Part shown: positions 1-9,034 of the stretch, piece by piece
How the letters are laid out: every line of letters begins with the position of its first letter
Position numbering within the stretch: position 1 is the stretch's first letter
The notes under the pieces: model-generated
What the model saw: only the letters and a program-made list of their open reading frames with translations
What the model was told of the DNA's origin: nothing
Database searches by the model: none
Position numbers and translations under genes: made by a program
DNA from: Lumbricus terrestris
Lineage: Eukaryota; Annelida; Clitellata; Crassiclitellata; Lumbricidae
Reading direction: 5' to 3'
DNA: 64,000 nucleotides
Assembly (NCBI GenBank): GCA_949752735.1
Contig: OX457036.1
Coordinates: 3,532,629 to 3,596,628, forward strand

Positions 1-63
1 GTGGGAGAGATCGTCATCCACTCTCCCGTCAGCCGCTAGAGGGCGCGGGCGGTTTCCGTTACA
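1..63 (+). repeat. 3' end of 5' LTR, element 1
   Basis: Matches 4688-4750 base for base as far as I can see and ends in ACA just before the primer-binding site. The matching 3' LTR is about 933 bp, so about 870 bp of the 5' LTR lies upstream of the window. Confidence 0.88.
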
Positions 64-64
64 C

Positions 65-80
65 TGGTACCAGAAGTGGG
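65..80 (+). other. Primer-binding site, element 1
   Basis: TGGTACCAGAAGTGGG starts one base after the LTR end. PBSs begin with TGG, the complement of a tRNA CCA end. The second LTR element (43851-43866, minus strand) shares the TGGTACC start, so the two families probably use the same or a similar primer tRNA. I do not name the tRNA. Confidence 0.75.
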
Positions 81-123
81 GTACGCAGTTGTTCCAGCCG
101 ACGAATAGACGAGTCTACCGAAG

Positions 124-1680
124 ATGATGGACGACGACGAGGTAACGTTCCGGCAGCCGAGACTTTTTGAGTTCAGCACGCCTGCTGATGTCTCTCCGCC
201 TGCTGTGGGAAGAACGACGATGGAGAAGCAGCCGAGCCGTGGCCGACTGATCGAGCTCATTTCTGACGATGGTGAGGAGCTGGTGGAGACGAGTCCCCGT
301 GTGAAGACGGAGACAACGGATTCGTCGAAGGAGTTGTTGGAGAACTTCGGAAGTCTCCTGCGGAACCGACCGACGCCAATGAAGCCGGGTCGATTCGACG
401 GGACTGGGTCCCTGGAATCCTTTCTAGTACAATTCGAGGTATGCGCTCGTCACAATCGATGGACAGACGCGGACAAAGTGGATCATCTACGCTGCGCGCT
501 AGAGAAGGCTGCGACGCAACTTCTTTGGGATTTCGGCGCGCAAGCTGACGTAAGTTACGCCCAACTGGTGGAGCGTCTCCGACAGAGATATGGGACGGAC
601 GGACAAGCTGAGACGTTCCGTAGTCAGCTGTATTTTCGACGTCAAGGGGCCGGAGAAAGTTTGAGCGACTTATTACACGAGATTCGCAGACTCGTTGTAT
701 TGGCCTATCCTGTCCCGTCCAACGAGACGACGCAGATTATCGCAAGAGACTCGTTCCTGGAAGCTTTGCGAGACAGGGAGCTTTCGTTGAAAGTTAGGGA
801 GCGTGAGCCGAAGACTCTGGATGAGGCTTATCGGACCGCTCTACGCTTAGAGGCCTACCAGAGAGCCTCTGAGAACGACGATCATCGGAGACCGTCGAAC
901 CGTGTCCGTGGAACGCAAGAAGTCGAGCCGACCGACCAGCTCCAGTCGACCCTGGACCGCTTCTTGACGACACAGCGTGACGATCAGCGTCGTTGGCAGC
1001 GAGAAATGGAACGGAAGATGGACGAACAGTTCCGGGAGCTGCGGAACCAGTCTACGATCGACGACGATGGATCGAGACGAGATCAACGGCCTGGGGACCG
1101 CCGATTGGGAGATCGCCAGCCGGAGACTACGAGGAGAACCGTGACCTGTTATGGATGCGGTAGAGCCGGTCACGTGGTCCGAGATTGCCGTCAGCCGCGC
1201 CGCTTCCGGAACCGGCCGAGTGACGAGGAAACGACAGGAGGAGACGCAACCGCGCCGTCGACATCCGTAGTGGTGAACCACACGACGCGTCCGAAGCTGC
1301 CCGACCGCGCCAGCAGTAATGCCGTCTACGTTCGTGGAATGATCAACGACCGACCGCAGATGTCTCTCATCGACACCGGATCCGAAGTGAGCCTGGTTCC
1401 GTCTTCAGCCGTTGAAGGGTTAGAACTCCGTTCTTGTACACGCTTGTTGATGGCTGCTAATGGCTCGAATATTAATGTTTTGGGCGAGGTCCGGTTACCC
1501 TTTAGATTTTGGGATGGTTTTGAGGTCCACGCTAACTTCTTAGTCTCTGACCAGATTTCCGAACCGATGTTAGGAATGGATTTCTTGAGGGAACAGCGTT
1601 GTCGCTTGAGTTTTGGTAATGGGGCTCTCTTTATTGGTCGCAAACGTATCCCCTTAGTTAGAGGGAATGGGACAATGTAG
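124..1680 (+). CDS. gag-pro: Gag-protease polyprotein, element 1
   Basis: Encodes 518 residues. Residues about 80-250 form a retrotransposon Gag (capsid-like) region; a CCHC zinc knuckle sits at 342-355 (CYGCGRAGHVVRDC) after a basic, Arg-rich linker; an aspartic protease follows with the active-site triplet DTG at 417-419 and a flap-side region ending near 515. Gag would assemble the particle and package RNA; the protease would mature it. Two ATGs lie in tandem at 124 and 127, about 60 bases after the LTR. The frame ends at a single TAG (1678-1680), and the same frame reopens into pol remnants; the sister element at 41-44 kb has a Trp codon at this place. The protein aligns along its length with the Gag-Pro part of that element. 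Confidence 0.88.
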   Translation: MMDDDEVTFRQPRLFEFSTPADVSPPAVGRTTMEKQPSRGRLIELISDDGEELVETSPRVKTETTDSSKELLENFGSLLRNRPTPMKPGRFDGTGSLESFLVQFEVCARHNRWTDADKVDHLRCALEKAATQLLWDFGAQADVSYAQLVERLRQRYGTDGQAETFRSQLYFRRQGAGESLSDLLHEIRRLVVLAYPVPSNETTQIIARDSFLEALRDRELSLKVREREPKTLDEAYRTALRLEAYQRASENDDHRRPSNRVRGTQEVEPTDQLQSTLDRFLTTQRDDQRRWQREMERKMDEQFRELRNQSTIDDDGSRRDQRPGDRRLGDRQPETTRRTVTCYGCGRAGHVVRDCRQPRRFRNRPSDEETTGGDATAPSTSVVVNHTTRPKLPDRASSNAVYVRGMINDRPQMSLIDTGSEVSLVPSSAVEGLELRSCTRLLMAANGSNINVLGEVRLPFRFWDGFEVHANFLVSDQISEPMLGMDFLREQRCRLSFGNGALFIGRKRIPLVRGNGTM

Positions 1681-1692
1681 TGCCGTCGTGTA

Positions 1693-3345
1693 ATGGTCGC
1701 CGAGGAAGTAGAGTTACAGCCCAAATGCCAAAGTGAGGTGCCTGTGAAAACCGTATACGGAGATTTGACCTCGGTGGCTCCAGCGTGGATGACGGAGGCT
1801 CACGAGATCCGTCCTGGAGTTCACCTTGCCCGTGTTGTGTTAGGCGATAAGACTAGCTCGCATGTGAGAATAGTGAACCTGAGTGATAGTCCGGTTAGGT
1901 TTAACAAGGATACGTTCCTTGCAGGGTTACACCCAGTCGAAGTTGAGCCCGTTAGGATGGACGAAGGGAAGATTAATAGGAGTAAAAACGCTTCGCCTAG
2001 TGAGTTGATGTTGGCAGATTTGCCCGAGGATGTGTCGCCGGAAATCAGGGAACGTTTGAGAAGTTTGTTAGCTAAGTACGGAGACGTATTTTCCGTTACC
2101 GATCGGGACATAGGAAAGACGTCGGTGAGCACCCATAAGATTGAGACAGGAGATGCCCATCCGGTGAGGCAACCGTTGAGACGACACCCGCTGCCGCATA
2201 GGGTTGTTATTGACAACCAGTTGGACAGTAAGCTTGCTGATGGAATCGTGGAACAAGCGGTTAGCGAGTGTGTGTACCGGCCTAGGTGGCAGTTTAAACG
2301 CAGGACCTACTGGGTTGGTTGGTCGGGAGCCGTAAAGAGGTTGTATCGGCGATGCTCTCCCTGTGCCAAATACCACCGAGGTCATCCGCCCTGGCAGGGT
2401 CCTTTGAAACCCTTACCCTGTGGGGAGCCGTGGGAACGGAATAGCATCGATATTACTGGTCCCCACCGGCGTAGTCGTAGGGGCCATGCTCACATTTTGA
2501 TGGTGATGGACGGGTTCACTAAATTTGAAGAAGCCATTTTTATGGCTTATCAGGAGGTTACTTCTGTGGATCGGGCTGGGACAAATTTCGACGAGATCCG
2601 TTTTGGGGAACTATGTAGCCTTTTGGGGATCGATAAGGTAAGGACTTCCCCCTATGGTCTTATTGGGAGGTGCCATCGTACTATGAACGCCATGATAGGT
2701 AAGGTCATAAGCAGCCATCAAAGAGAGTGGGACGAGGTCTTACCCTATGTCCTCGCCGCTTATCGGGCTTCCTTGCACGAAGCTACCGGGTTCTCTCCGA
2801 ATTATCTGATGTTCGGCCGTGAGACGAGAGCTCCAATTGATCTCGTCTATGGACGACCTCTGGAGACTGATCATCGCGCAACCAGCTACGCAGCCCACGC
2901 ACAGGACTTGGCCGATCGAATGGAGGGCGCGTATCGCTTGGTACGGGAACAGCTACGAGTTTCCGCCGAACGGCGAAAGCAGACCTACGATCTGCGAGTT
3001 CGGCCCAGGGAGTTCTCTCCCGGTGATCGGGTGTGGTACTACACCCCTCGACGCTACCAGGGCCGCAGTCCGAAATGGTCGCGGATGTACACGGGCCCAT
3101 TTCGTGTGATGGAACAGTGCGGCGACGTCAACTACAGACTACGAAAGACAAGGCACTCGCGGCCTTTCGTCGCTCATGTGGACAAACTGCGTCCGTGTTT
3201 GGACGAAAGTCTGGACGAAGAAAATGACATTGCCCCTCGTCCGCATAACGAGTCCGCCGATGTTGATGCTTCGTCGCCGGTGACTGTGAATTTCCAGGAT
3301 GGCCGACCAAAGCGTATGGTCCGTCGTCCGGCTCGCTACGAATAG
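1693..3345 (+). pseudogene. pol: Rearranged pol: protease-RT linker fused to integrase, RT/RNase H core deleted
   Basis: A 550-codon frame in the same phase as the upstream Gag-Pro ORF. Residues 1-150 match the linker before RT in the sister element; about 155-187 keep the RT N-terminal HPVRQPL region. At about 188-196 the sequence jumps into the integrase zinc-finger region (YWVGW, then C221/C224; the His pair is gone). The integrase core keeps its first Asp (D253 in SIDITG), has a disturbed middle-Asp segment (about 290-300), and shows Gly at 325 where the family carries the catalytic Glu. A chromodomain-like or GPY-type C-terminal tail ends with HVDKLRPC near 495-502. RT motifs with YxDD and all of RNase H are absent, so no active RT or integrase is expected. 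Confidence 0.85.
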
Positions 3346-3817
3346 ACGTTTATTGTGACAAGAGACTTGAACTCTGAGACTTGTTGGTGCAATGGGCTAT
3401 GGACATTTTAGAACGCTCAGGTTGTTGCGTTGTTTAATTGTACGTTGTTAGGTGTGGCCCGTTGGCCGTTTCTCGCTGTTGAAATGTGTATAACTCGTGC
3501 TTTTTCGTCAGTTTGGCCCGTTGGCCGAGTCTCGTTACGATGAAGCTTAGCGTAAAGTGTTGTGGCTCGTTGGCCCATTTTTATGGACTCTTTGCATAAT
3601 GAACGATGGACATTTTGTGGACGTTGGTCCTTTCTTTTGTTTGGTTCCGCTTCTGTTGTTACGACTTGCAAGTCGTTCGAGGGCAGAATTGTTGCCATTG
3701 GCCCGTTGGCCGGTTACTGTATAATGCGGACGGTCTAGGGGGTTCCCTGTTTCCGGGAGGGTGTGTGGGCCCTGACCCCTCGAAATAGGGACATTTCGAA
3801 TCGTGGTGGGAGGAAGA
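3346..3817 (+). repeat. Element 1 3' noncoding segment with four TGGCCCGTTGGCCG-like repeats and a polypurine tract
   Basis: After the pol stop there are four copies of a GGCC-NNNN-GGCC motif at 3455-3468, 3514-3527, 3563-3576 (variant) and 3699-3712. The segment ends in a purine run, GGTGGGAGGAAGA, directly before the LTR start TGTGGCG at 3818, which fits a polypurine tract for plus-strand priming. No protein is evident. Confidence 0.65.
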
Positions 3818-3954
3818 TGTGGCGAAATTCGCCTGAGCCGCCTCCGCGGTCTTGTTTACGCCGTCGATTGGCTTCGTGGGCGGTCGATTCGCGTCGTCGT
3901 TCGCTCGTGCCTAGAGGTCCCCTTCCCTCCTCCCTTGCCTCCTCGCACCTGGCG

Positions 3955-4377
3955 GATCTTTTGGCGCGAAGTCCCCCCTGTAGTGCGCATGCGCGGATCT
4001 TTTGGCGCGAAGTCCCCCCTGTAGTGCGCATGCGCGGATCTTTTGGCGCGAAGTCCCCCCTGTAGTGCGCATGCGCGGATCTTTTGGCGCGAAGTCCCCT
4101 TGCCTCTTCCCTTGCCTCCTCGCACCTGTCGGACCTCTGACGAAGTCCCCCCTGTAGTGCGCATGCGCGGATCTTTTGGCGCGAAGTCCCCCCTGTAGTG
4201 CGCATGCGCGGATCTTTTGGCGCGAAGTCCCCCCTGTAGTGCGCATGCGCGGATCTTTTGGCGCGAAGTCCCCCCTGTAGTGCGCATGCGCGGATCTTTG
4301 CCCGCCAGGTCCCCTCGCACCTGTCCGGACCTCTGACGAAGTCCCCCCTGTAGTGCGCATGCGCGGATCTTTTGGCG
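3955..4377 (+). repeat. 41-bp tandem array in U3 with paired E2F-like and NRF1-like sites
   Basis: Unit starts GATCTTTTGGCGCGAA at 3955, 3996, 4037 and 4078, then after a spacer about 4168, 4209, 4250 and (shortened) 4291. TGCGCATGCGCG occurs eight times (3984, 4025, 4066, 4158, 4199, 4240, 4281, 4354). TTTTGGCGCGAA occurs seven times, plus one TTTTGGCGCCAA near 4370. The first motif equals the known NRF1 palindrome and the second the known E2F consensus; actual binding is inference. Confidence 0.85.
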
Positions 4378-4403
4378 CCAAGTCCCCTGTCCCCTAGGAC
4401 ACG

Positions 4404-4412
4404 TATAAATAG
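4404..4412 (+). promoter_or_regulatory. LTR TATA box
   Basis: TATAAATAG lies directly after the U3 array. Initiation would be expected about 30 bases downstream, near the TCAGCTCAGTT sequence around 4430. Confidence 0.6.
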
Positions 4413-4840
4413 GACCGCCGCCCGCATGCATCAGCTCAGTTGTCACCGGGAAGTCTGCGGGAGCTGCCGTTGGGTACATGACCGTCCGCTGCTGGGGAAC
4501 GATAGTTCGCGGTATATCACGTGCATGCCTGCTGCTGACGTGTGGAGTTGTGATTGACAATATATCGTCTGAAAACGTCTGTTGTCTTCGTGTCTTCGTG
4601 CGGTCGGGGAAGACTGTTAAGCCCTTCGAAAGACGAAGGAGGCCGGACTTGCGCCCACCTGGAGCGACACGCAAGCCTTGCCACGTGGTGGGAGAGATCG
4701 TCATCCACTCTCCCGTCAGCCGCTAGAGGGCGCGGGCGGTTTCCGTTACACACATAACATGCTTCATAGCGGAGTATTGTATCGTATTGTATTGTATTGT
4801 ATAAAAACATTTATAAAGCACCTCTACTAGGTTGAACCGT

Positions 4841-5308
4841 TCAGAGGCGCTCCCAGTGCGCAAGGCCAGGAGAGAAAAAATAGGTTTTAAGAAAAGAAAA
4901 TGAGGAGGAGGGATTACCTGTCAGAAGTTGAGATCGAGTAGAGGGAGAGAGCGTATTCCAAAGAGAAGGGCCAATTGATGTAAAGGAACGGGACTGAGCC
5001 GTTCTAGTAGGAGGTACTAGAAGTTCAAGTCTGTCTAAAGAGCGGAGTGGACGATGCGAGGAGGCTGAAACTGGCCTGCGAATTCCATTGGTTAGATATT
5101 TTGGGGCAAGACCCCGTTGTGCTTTAGAGACCAAAATGAGAATTTTGAACTTAATGCGCGCAGTTAGAGGAAGCCAATGGAGCTGCTCAAACATAAAAGT
5201 GGAGATATGAGAGTAGCGTGGAAGGCGTGCAATTAATCGGGCAGCTGCGTTAAGGACCGACTGCAAAGGTGAGAGTCTAACCTTGGGAAGACCATCTATA
5301 GAAGACAA
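4841..5308 (-). pseudogene. LINE RT C-terminal region
   Basis: A 155-codon open stretch with the CR1/L2-type hallmarks LNAAARLIARLP, LHWLPL and FKILILVSKAQ, then a SLWNTLSPSTR segment. These lie C-terminal to the RT catalytic domain. The stop is 20-30 bases before the 3' stem-loop. The 5' continuation lies beyond the MITE at 5819-6233. Confidence 0.8.
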
Positions 5309-5472
5309 TTACAGTAGTCAATTCTGGAGCAAATGAAAGCATGGACCAAAGTGGTAAAAACAGAAGGCGAAACAGAACGCCGAATTGCCCTTAGACGCCT
5401 TAAATGAAAATATGAAGAGCGTGTAAGATTAGATATAATTATGGTCTTTAAATGAAAGGGAACTATCTAGAG

Positions 5473-5810
5473 CAGCGGTTCCCAACCCGTGGCCCGCGGG
5501 CCAAAAGTGGCCCGCCTGGCCTACAAAAATGGCCCGCAGCATCTCAATTAATTAAAAAAATATACGCAAAGATTGACAATTTGGACCTGATAGAATATAT
5601 AATTCTTTTCTATTACGAATTATTTTATTTGAACGTTAATAAATCACATCAAACATTCTATTTTGATTCAATTATAACAATTTTATACGCCTTTATTTAA
5701 TTAATTTTTAGCCTTGTGGTCCCTAATGTCCTTCAACTAAGAAAAAATGGCCCTCGTGTCCTCCAACTTGGAAAAGTGGCCCGACAGTCAAAAAAGGTTG
5801 GGAACCACTG
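5473..5810. mobile_element. hAT MITE, 338 bp, with 8-bp target duplication
   Basis: Terminal inverted repeats CAGCGGTTCCCAACC and GGTTGGGAACCACTG bound the element. The flanks are identical 8-mers ATCTAGAG (5465-5472 and 5811-5818), the hallmark of hAT insertion. The interior has GGCCCGC-type repeats near both ends and an AT-rich centre with no transposase. It sits in, and so is younger than, the LINE fragment. Confidence 0.93.
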
Positions 5811-5818
5811 ATCTAGAG

Positions 5819-6233
5819 TAACACCCAGATCACGAACAGTTGAGGAAAAGGTATAGTGAGGAAATAATTCAGAGAGCAGAACAAAATCAATTTTCAAAAG
5901 CTGCTGAGGTGTGCCGAACCAAATAAACTGCGTTTTGGAGGCATTAAGAGAGAGACGATTTGACGACATCCAGGAGTGTAGGGAATGTGAGAGAGACTGG
6001 ATGCGTTCAACTAAAAGTAGCTGGGATGAAGGAGACCCATGGACATATGCTTGCACATCATCTGCAAAGAGATGACCGGCTGTTCCAGAGAGTGGGAAAA
6101 GAGAGGGGATGTCGGCCGTATATAGAATAAAGAGCAGAGGACCCAAGACAGAGCCCTGGGGAACTCCCAGCTTAACATGGATCCATTTGGTTCTGGATTC
6201 ACCCGAGATAATCATGTGGGTACGGTCAGACAA
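5819..6233 (-). pseudogene. LINE reverse transcriptase core (FADD motif)
   Basis: Encodes the RT palm: GVPQGSVLGPLLF is RT motif B and FADDVQAYV carries the catalytic Asp pair of motif C; TQFIWFGT and RDLGVTLD follow. The remaining upstream RT (PPNQSGFRAHHST, AAFDMVDH) continues in other frames to about 6600, so frameshifts have broken the gene. Confidence 0.82.
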
Positions 6234-6645
6234 ATATGATCGGAACCAGCAGAGGGCAGTCCCTGTAATCCATAAGAAGTCTCAAGACGCTGGAGAAGAA
6301 TGTTGTGGTCAACCATATCAAAAGCTGCAGAAACATCATAAAGAGCAAGTAGGGAGAGTTCAGACCTGTCAACAGCAGAATAGATTTCAGAGAGAAGAGA
6401 GAGAAGAGCAGTTTCCGTTGAGTGATGAGCTCTAAAACCAGATTGATTTGGAGGAAGAAGACCAGATTGTTCAAGATAGGGGAGGAGCTGGAGGGAAACT
6501 AGGCGTTCAAGAGTCTTGCATAGGATCGATAGATTGGAGATAGGTCGGTAGTTTTGACAGAGGTTAGTATCAAGGTTAGGCTTTTTGAGTGAAGGAAAGA
6601 CAAGAGCACGTTTCTGAGAGGATGGGATACAGCTATAGGAGTGCT

Positions 6646-7273
6646 ATTTATTCAGACTTTTGCAATCTTTCGCTCAAAATCACGCTGACAAAATTCGTAA
6701 CATTGACAGAAAGGTTTCTACATGTAGTACATTGACAGGTTTGCACAGCAATTCTTCTTAGCCGGTGGTTGTGTAGACAGGAGATCTTCTCACTTATATG
6801 GCACTCAATTGGTGGTGGTATTTGCAGTTTAACGTCACTGTGTGGCAACAAAGACTATTAACGACACCCTCCTCCTTTATCCTGGCTTGGGACTGGCACT
6901 GGCACTGGCAGAGAGCAACCAGTGACGGAGTTGCACTCAACTGAATTATTGTCGGATTGAGATCAACTTAAAACTTCTCCACTGTTTCGTCTGTGGTAGT
7001 GCCAGTTTCAGCCAAGAAGAATTAGGAGGGCAACACAGATCGTCTTTGATATTACACATCGTCATTAAACGACGATTAACAAATCAACTTAGAACAGCTG
7101 CAACTACAGTAGCTACAAGATGTCGCTGGACATTGAATGATCGTGATTGCTTGTTGCGAGAAAGAGTATTCACTTAGATACCTTTATATCATTTATAACG
7201 ACGCTATATATAACTTAATTGACAATTCGAAAGAAATTGTTTATTATCATGTCCAAATAGGCGCTAACTAAAT
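6646..7273. other. No gene; one decayed hairpin repeat
   Basis: Between the LINE and the hAT element I see no coding signal. The stretch 6828-6945 is a copy of the dispersed hairpin family (GTTTAACGTCACT stem form) followed by its CCTCCTCCTTTATCC segment. The rest is AT-rich and unrecognised. Confidence 0.6.
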
Positions 7274-7281
7274 TCGACTAC

Positions 7282-8175
7282 CAGTGTTATTTCTATTAAC
7301 TGAAACTGTAACTGAAATGGCAGAATAACTGAAAAATCTATGCCAGTTAACTGTAACTGAAACTGAAACTGAAAAGTGTTGAATAACTGAAACTGTAATA
7401 GAAACTGAAGAACAATAACTGTATAACTGAAGAATCAAAAGGAGTTAACTTGAAAATAAAACAAGTGCTTTTTCTATACATTTCTCACAACATAACTATT
7501 CAGAGGCGTTCTCAGCACGGAAACTTCGGGGGAGAAGAAATGCCTTTAAAGAACATGAGACCAATGAAGAGAAACTAGTCATTAGTTGAGCCCTTACTGC
7601 CCCTTAGTGTATAATATAGTAGTATGTTTGACTACTGCCTTTCTATAACATTTGTAATTCTGCTATTACATGACAAGTTGATTAATCACTTTGAGGGGTG
7701 TTTCACTCGTTATCTTTTGGTTTGTGAACATATGTGACAGAGCTCCTATCCATCTCTGGCCCTGATTGCAGAAGACTTCGTATCCGTGCCTGCTTCACAA
7801 GCATACGCTGAGCGCGTCTTCTCAGTTTGTTGGGACTTGTGTGCAAGAAAGCGAAACAGATTAAGTGTAAACCTGGAACGTCGTGTGTTCCTTAAAGTCA
7901 ACCGACAATATGTAAAATCAGATTGATCTCCTATTCAACTTTCTGGGAACTTTGCGCAATATGTGTGACTGTGATCAGTGTCTTAGTAGTTGTGACGTTT
8001 GAATATACACGTAAAAACTGTAACTGAAACTGCAACTGAAAAATAAGAAATAACTGTAACTGAAACTGAAAAATCTCATTGCAGTTAACTGTAACTGAAA
8101 CTGTAACTGAAAAATAAAAAAATAGATAACTGTAACTGAAACTGTAACTGAAAAACCATAACTGAAATAACACTG
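7282..8175 (+). mobile_element. Decayed hAT element with satellite-like ends
   Basis: The ends CAGTGTTATTTC and GAAATAACACTG are inverted repeats, flanked by perfect 8-bp duplications TCGACTAC (7274-7281 and 8176-8183). Both subterminal regions (about 7299-7440 and 8013-8165) are made of direct repeats of AACTGTAACTGAAACTG. The centre keeps a transposase C-terminus. At 894 bp it is non-autonomous. Confidence 0.93.
7747..7926 (+). pseudogene. hAT transposase C-terminal dimerisation region
   Basis: Reads 59 codons to a TGA: a Tyr-Pro-Ser-Leu start, VPASQAYAERVFS, KRNRLS and FLKVN. These match the hAT C-terminal dimerisation segment (the P-A-S...ERVFS and RNRL pattern). It has no start of its own and is the tail of a deleted transposase gene. 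It lies inside hAT inverted repeats, which supports the call. Confidence 0.82.
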
Positions 8176-8183
8176 TCGACTAC

Positions 8184-8657
8184 TCATGGGCTCTCCCCAA
8201 TTCCCACTGTAAACAAGGGCAGTTTGAGATGCGTATAAAACGAGTCAGAGTAGGCCTAGATCTGAACAAGAACATCACCAAGCAAGGGGCCAACCATTGA
8301 TTCTGCAAGGTAGTTGGGTGGGTAAAAGAGACTACCAGGTCGGTTTGCTCTTGTAAGGTTATCGATGGACACGACTATGGACGTTTCTGTTGTTGCTTTC
8401 AAGTTTGTTTGGCATAGGCTAATACAGCTCTGTTGTGATATAATGGATCCAGATTTGACGAGGGCCTATGACAACTTGACAAGACGCCGCTTCCCTATAC
8501 AGAAATGATATTGTTTGGCATATTGCAACACCTTATTTCTTGATTATAAAATGTTTTGTTAGAAATTTTTTTATAACATGGCTGCAAAGTAATTTAAAGG
8601 TGCTTTAGAAGATCGCTTTTATTTGTTAATTTCAATGATGTTTAATCAAGTACAATT
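8184..8657. other. No gene; decayed hairpin repeat
   Basis: A degenerate plus-strand copy of the ATGGATCC...TATGACAAC hairpin repeat lies at 8441-8530. Nothing else is recognisable. Confidence 0.5.
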
Positions 8658-8872
8658 TCGACGACGACGACGATGATGATGATGACGACGATGATGATGA
8701 TGATGATGATGAAGAAGATGAAGATGACGACGACAATTATTATTAAACAATCTCGATATGAGCAGCGAACTGAATAGCATGCATATAAAACCTTCATTAA
8801 ATTGGTTAAATGTAATATAGGTTGTGTTCTGCCATCATCATCGTCGTTGTCGTCGTCGTCGTAGTTATCATA
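8658..8872. repeat. Inverted pair of (GAC/GAT)n and (GTC)n microsatellites
   Basis: 8658-8738 is a GAC/GAT/GAA repeat and about 8835-8866 is its complement-type TCG/TCA repeat, separated by about 100 bases. The same GAC-type trinucleotide forms a LINE tail at 28.9 kb, so these may be LINE tails. Confidence 0.7.
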
Positions 8873-9003
8873 ATCCCCATTTTATATCTTCTCTCCTCTT
8901 TCAATCCCTCTCTTTCCCTCTCTCTCTTTGTCGGTTTCAGCGGTCTTTGTTTTCAGTAAGTTCTGTACCCATCCATCCATCCTTAAACAGCTCCTGATAA
9001 CCC

Positions 9004-9034
9004 ACCAACCACTGTGGCAGCCACAGTGGTTGGT
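9004..9034. repeat. 31-bp perfect palindrome
   Basis: ACCAACCACTGTGGC is followed by one A and then its exact complement GCCACAGTGGTTGGT. It is not part of any repeat I recognise elsewhere in the window. Confidence 0.85.

Larger units (their letters stand above)
1..4750 (+). mobile_element. Ty3/gypsy LTR retrotransposon 1, 5' LTR cut by window edge
   Basis: The first 63 bases recur at 4688-4750, marking the end of a 5' LTR that lies mostly outside the window and the end of the 3' LTR. Between them are a primer-binding site, an in-frame Gag-protease ORF, a rearranged pol ORF, a polypurine tract and the 3' LTR. The protein order (Gag, zinc knuckle, protease, RT start, integrase) is that of Ty3/gypsy elements. 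Most of RT and all of RNase H are missing, so the copy is non-autonomous. The target duplication cannot be checked because the left flank is outside the window. Confidence 0.9.
3818..4750 (+). repeat. 3' LTR of element 1 (about 933 bp)
   Basis: Starts TGTGG after the polypurine tract and ends ACA, matching the 5' LTR end at 63. U3 contains a 41-bp tandem array with E2F-like and NRF1-like motifs, then a TATA box at about 4404. The R/U5 part runs to 4750. I saw no canonical AATAAA in it. Confidence 0.8.
4774..6645 (-). mobile_element. CR1/L2-like LINE fragment, 3' half, split by a MITE
   Basis: On the minus strand it holds RT fragments, a C-terminal RT-thumb/connection region, a 3' stem-loop tail and a (TACAA)n-type 3' microsatellite (plus-strand 4776-4802). 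The RT reads through several frames, so it is decayed. A 338-bp hAT MITE interrupts it at 5473-5810. Close relatives lie at 51.99-52.99 kb and 13.85-14.12 kb. Confidence 0.85.

Noticed and set aside
3955..4377. CRISPR-like array
   Set aside because: Eukaryotic LTR context; units are contiguous, without unique spacers.
3735..4704. Minus-strand frames with a repeated His-Ala-His-Tyr-Arg segment (up to 282 codons)
   Set aside because: Shadow of the 41-bp LTR tandem array; 41 is not a multiple of 3, so the repeat cycles through three frames, and no domain is present.
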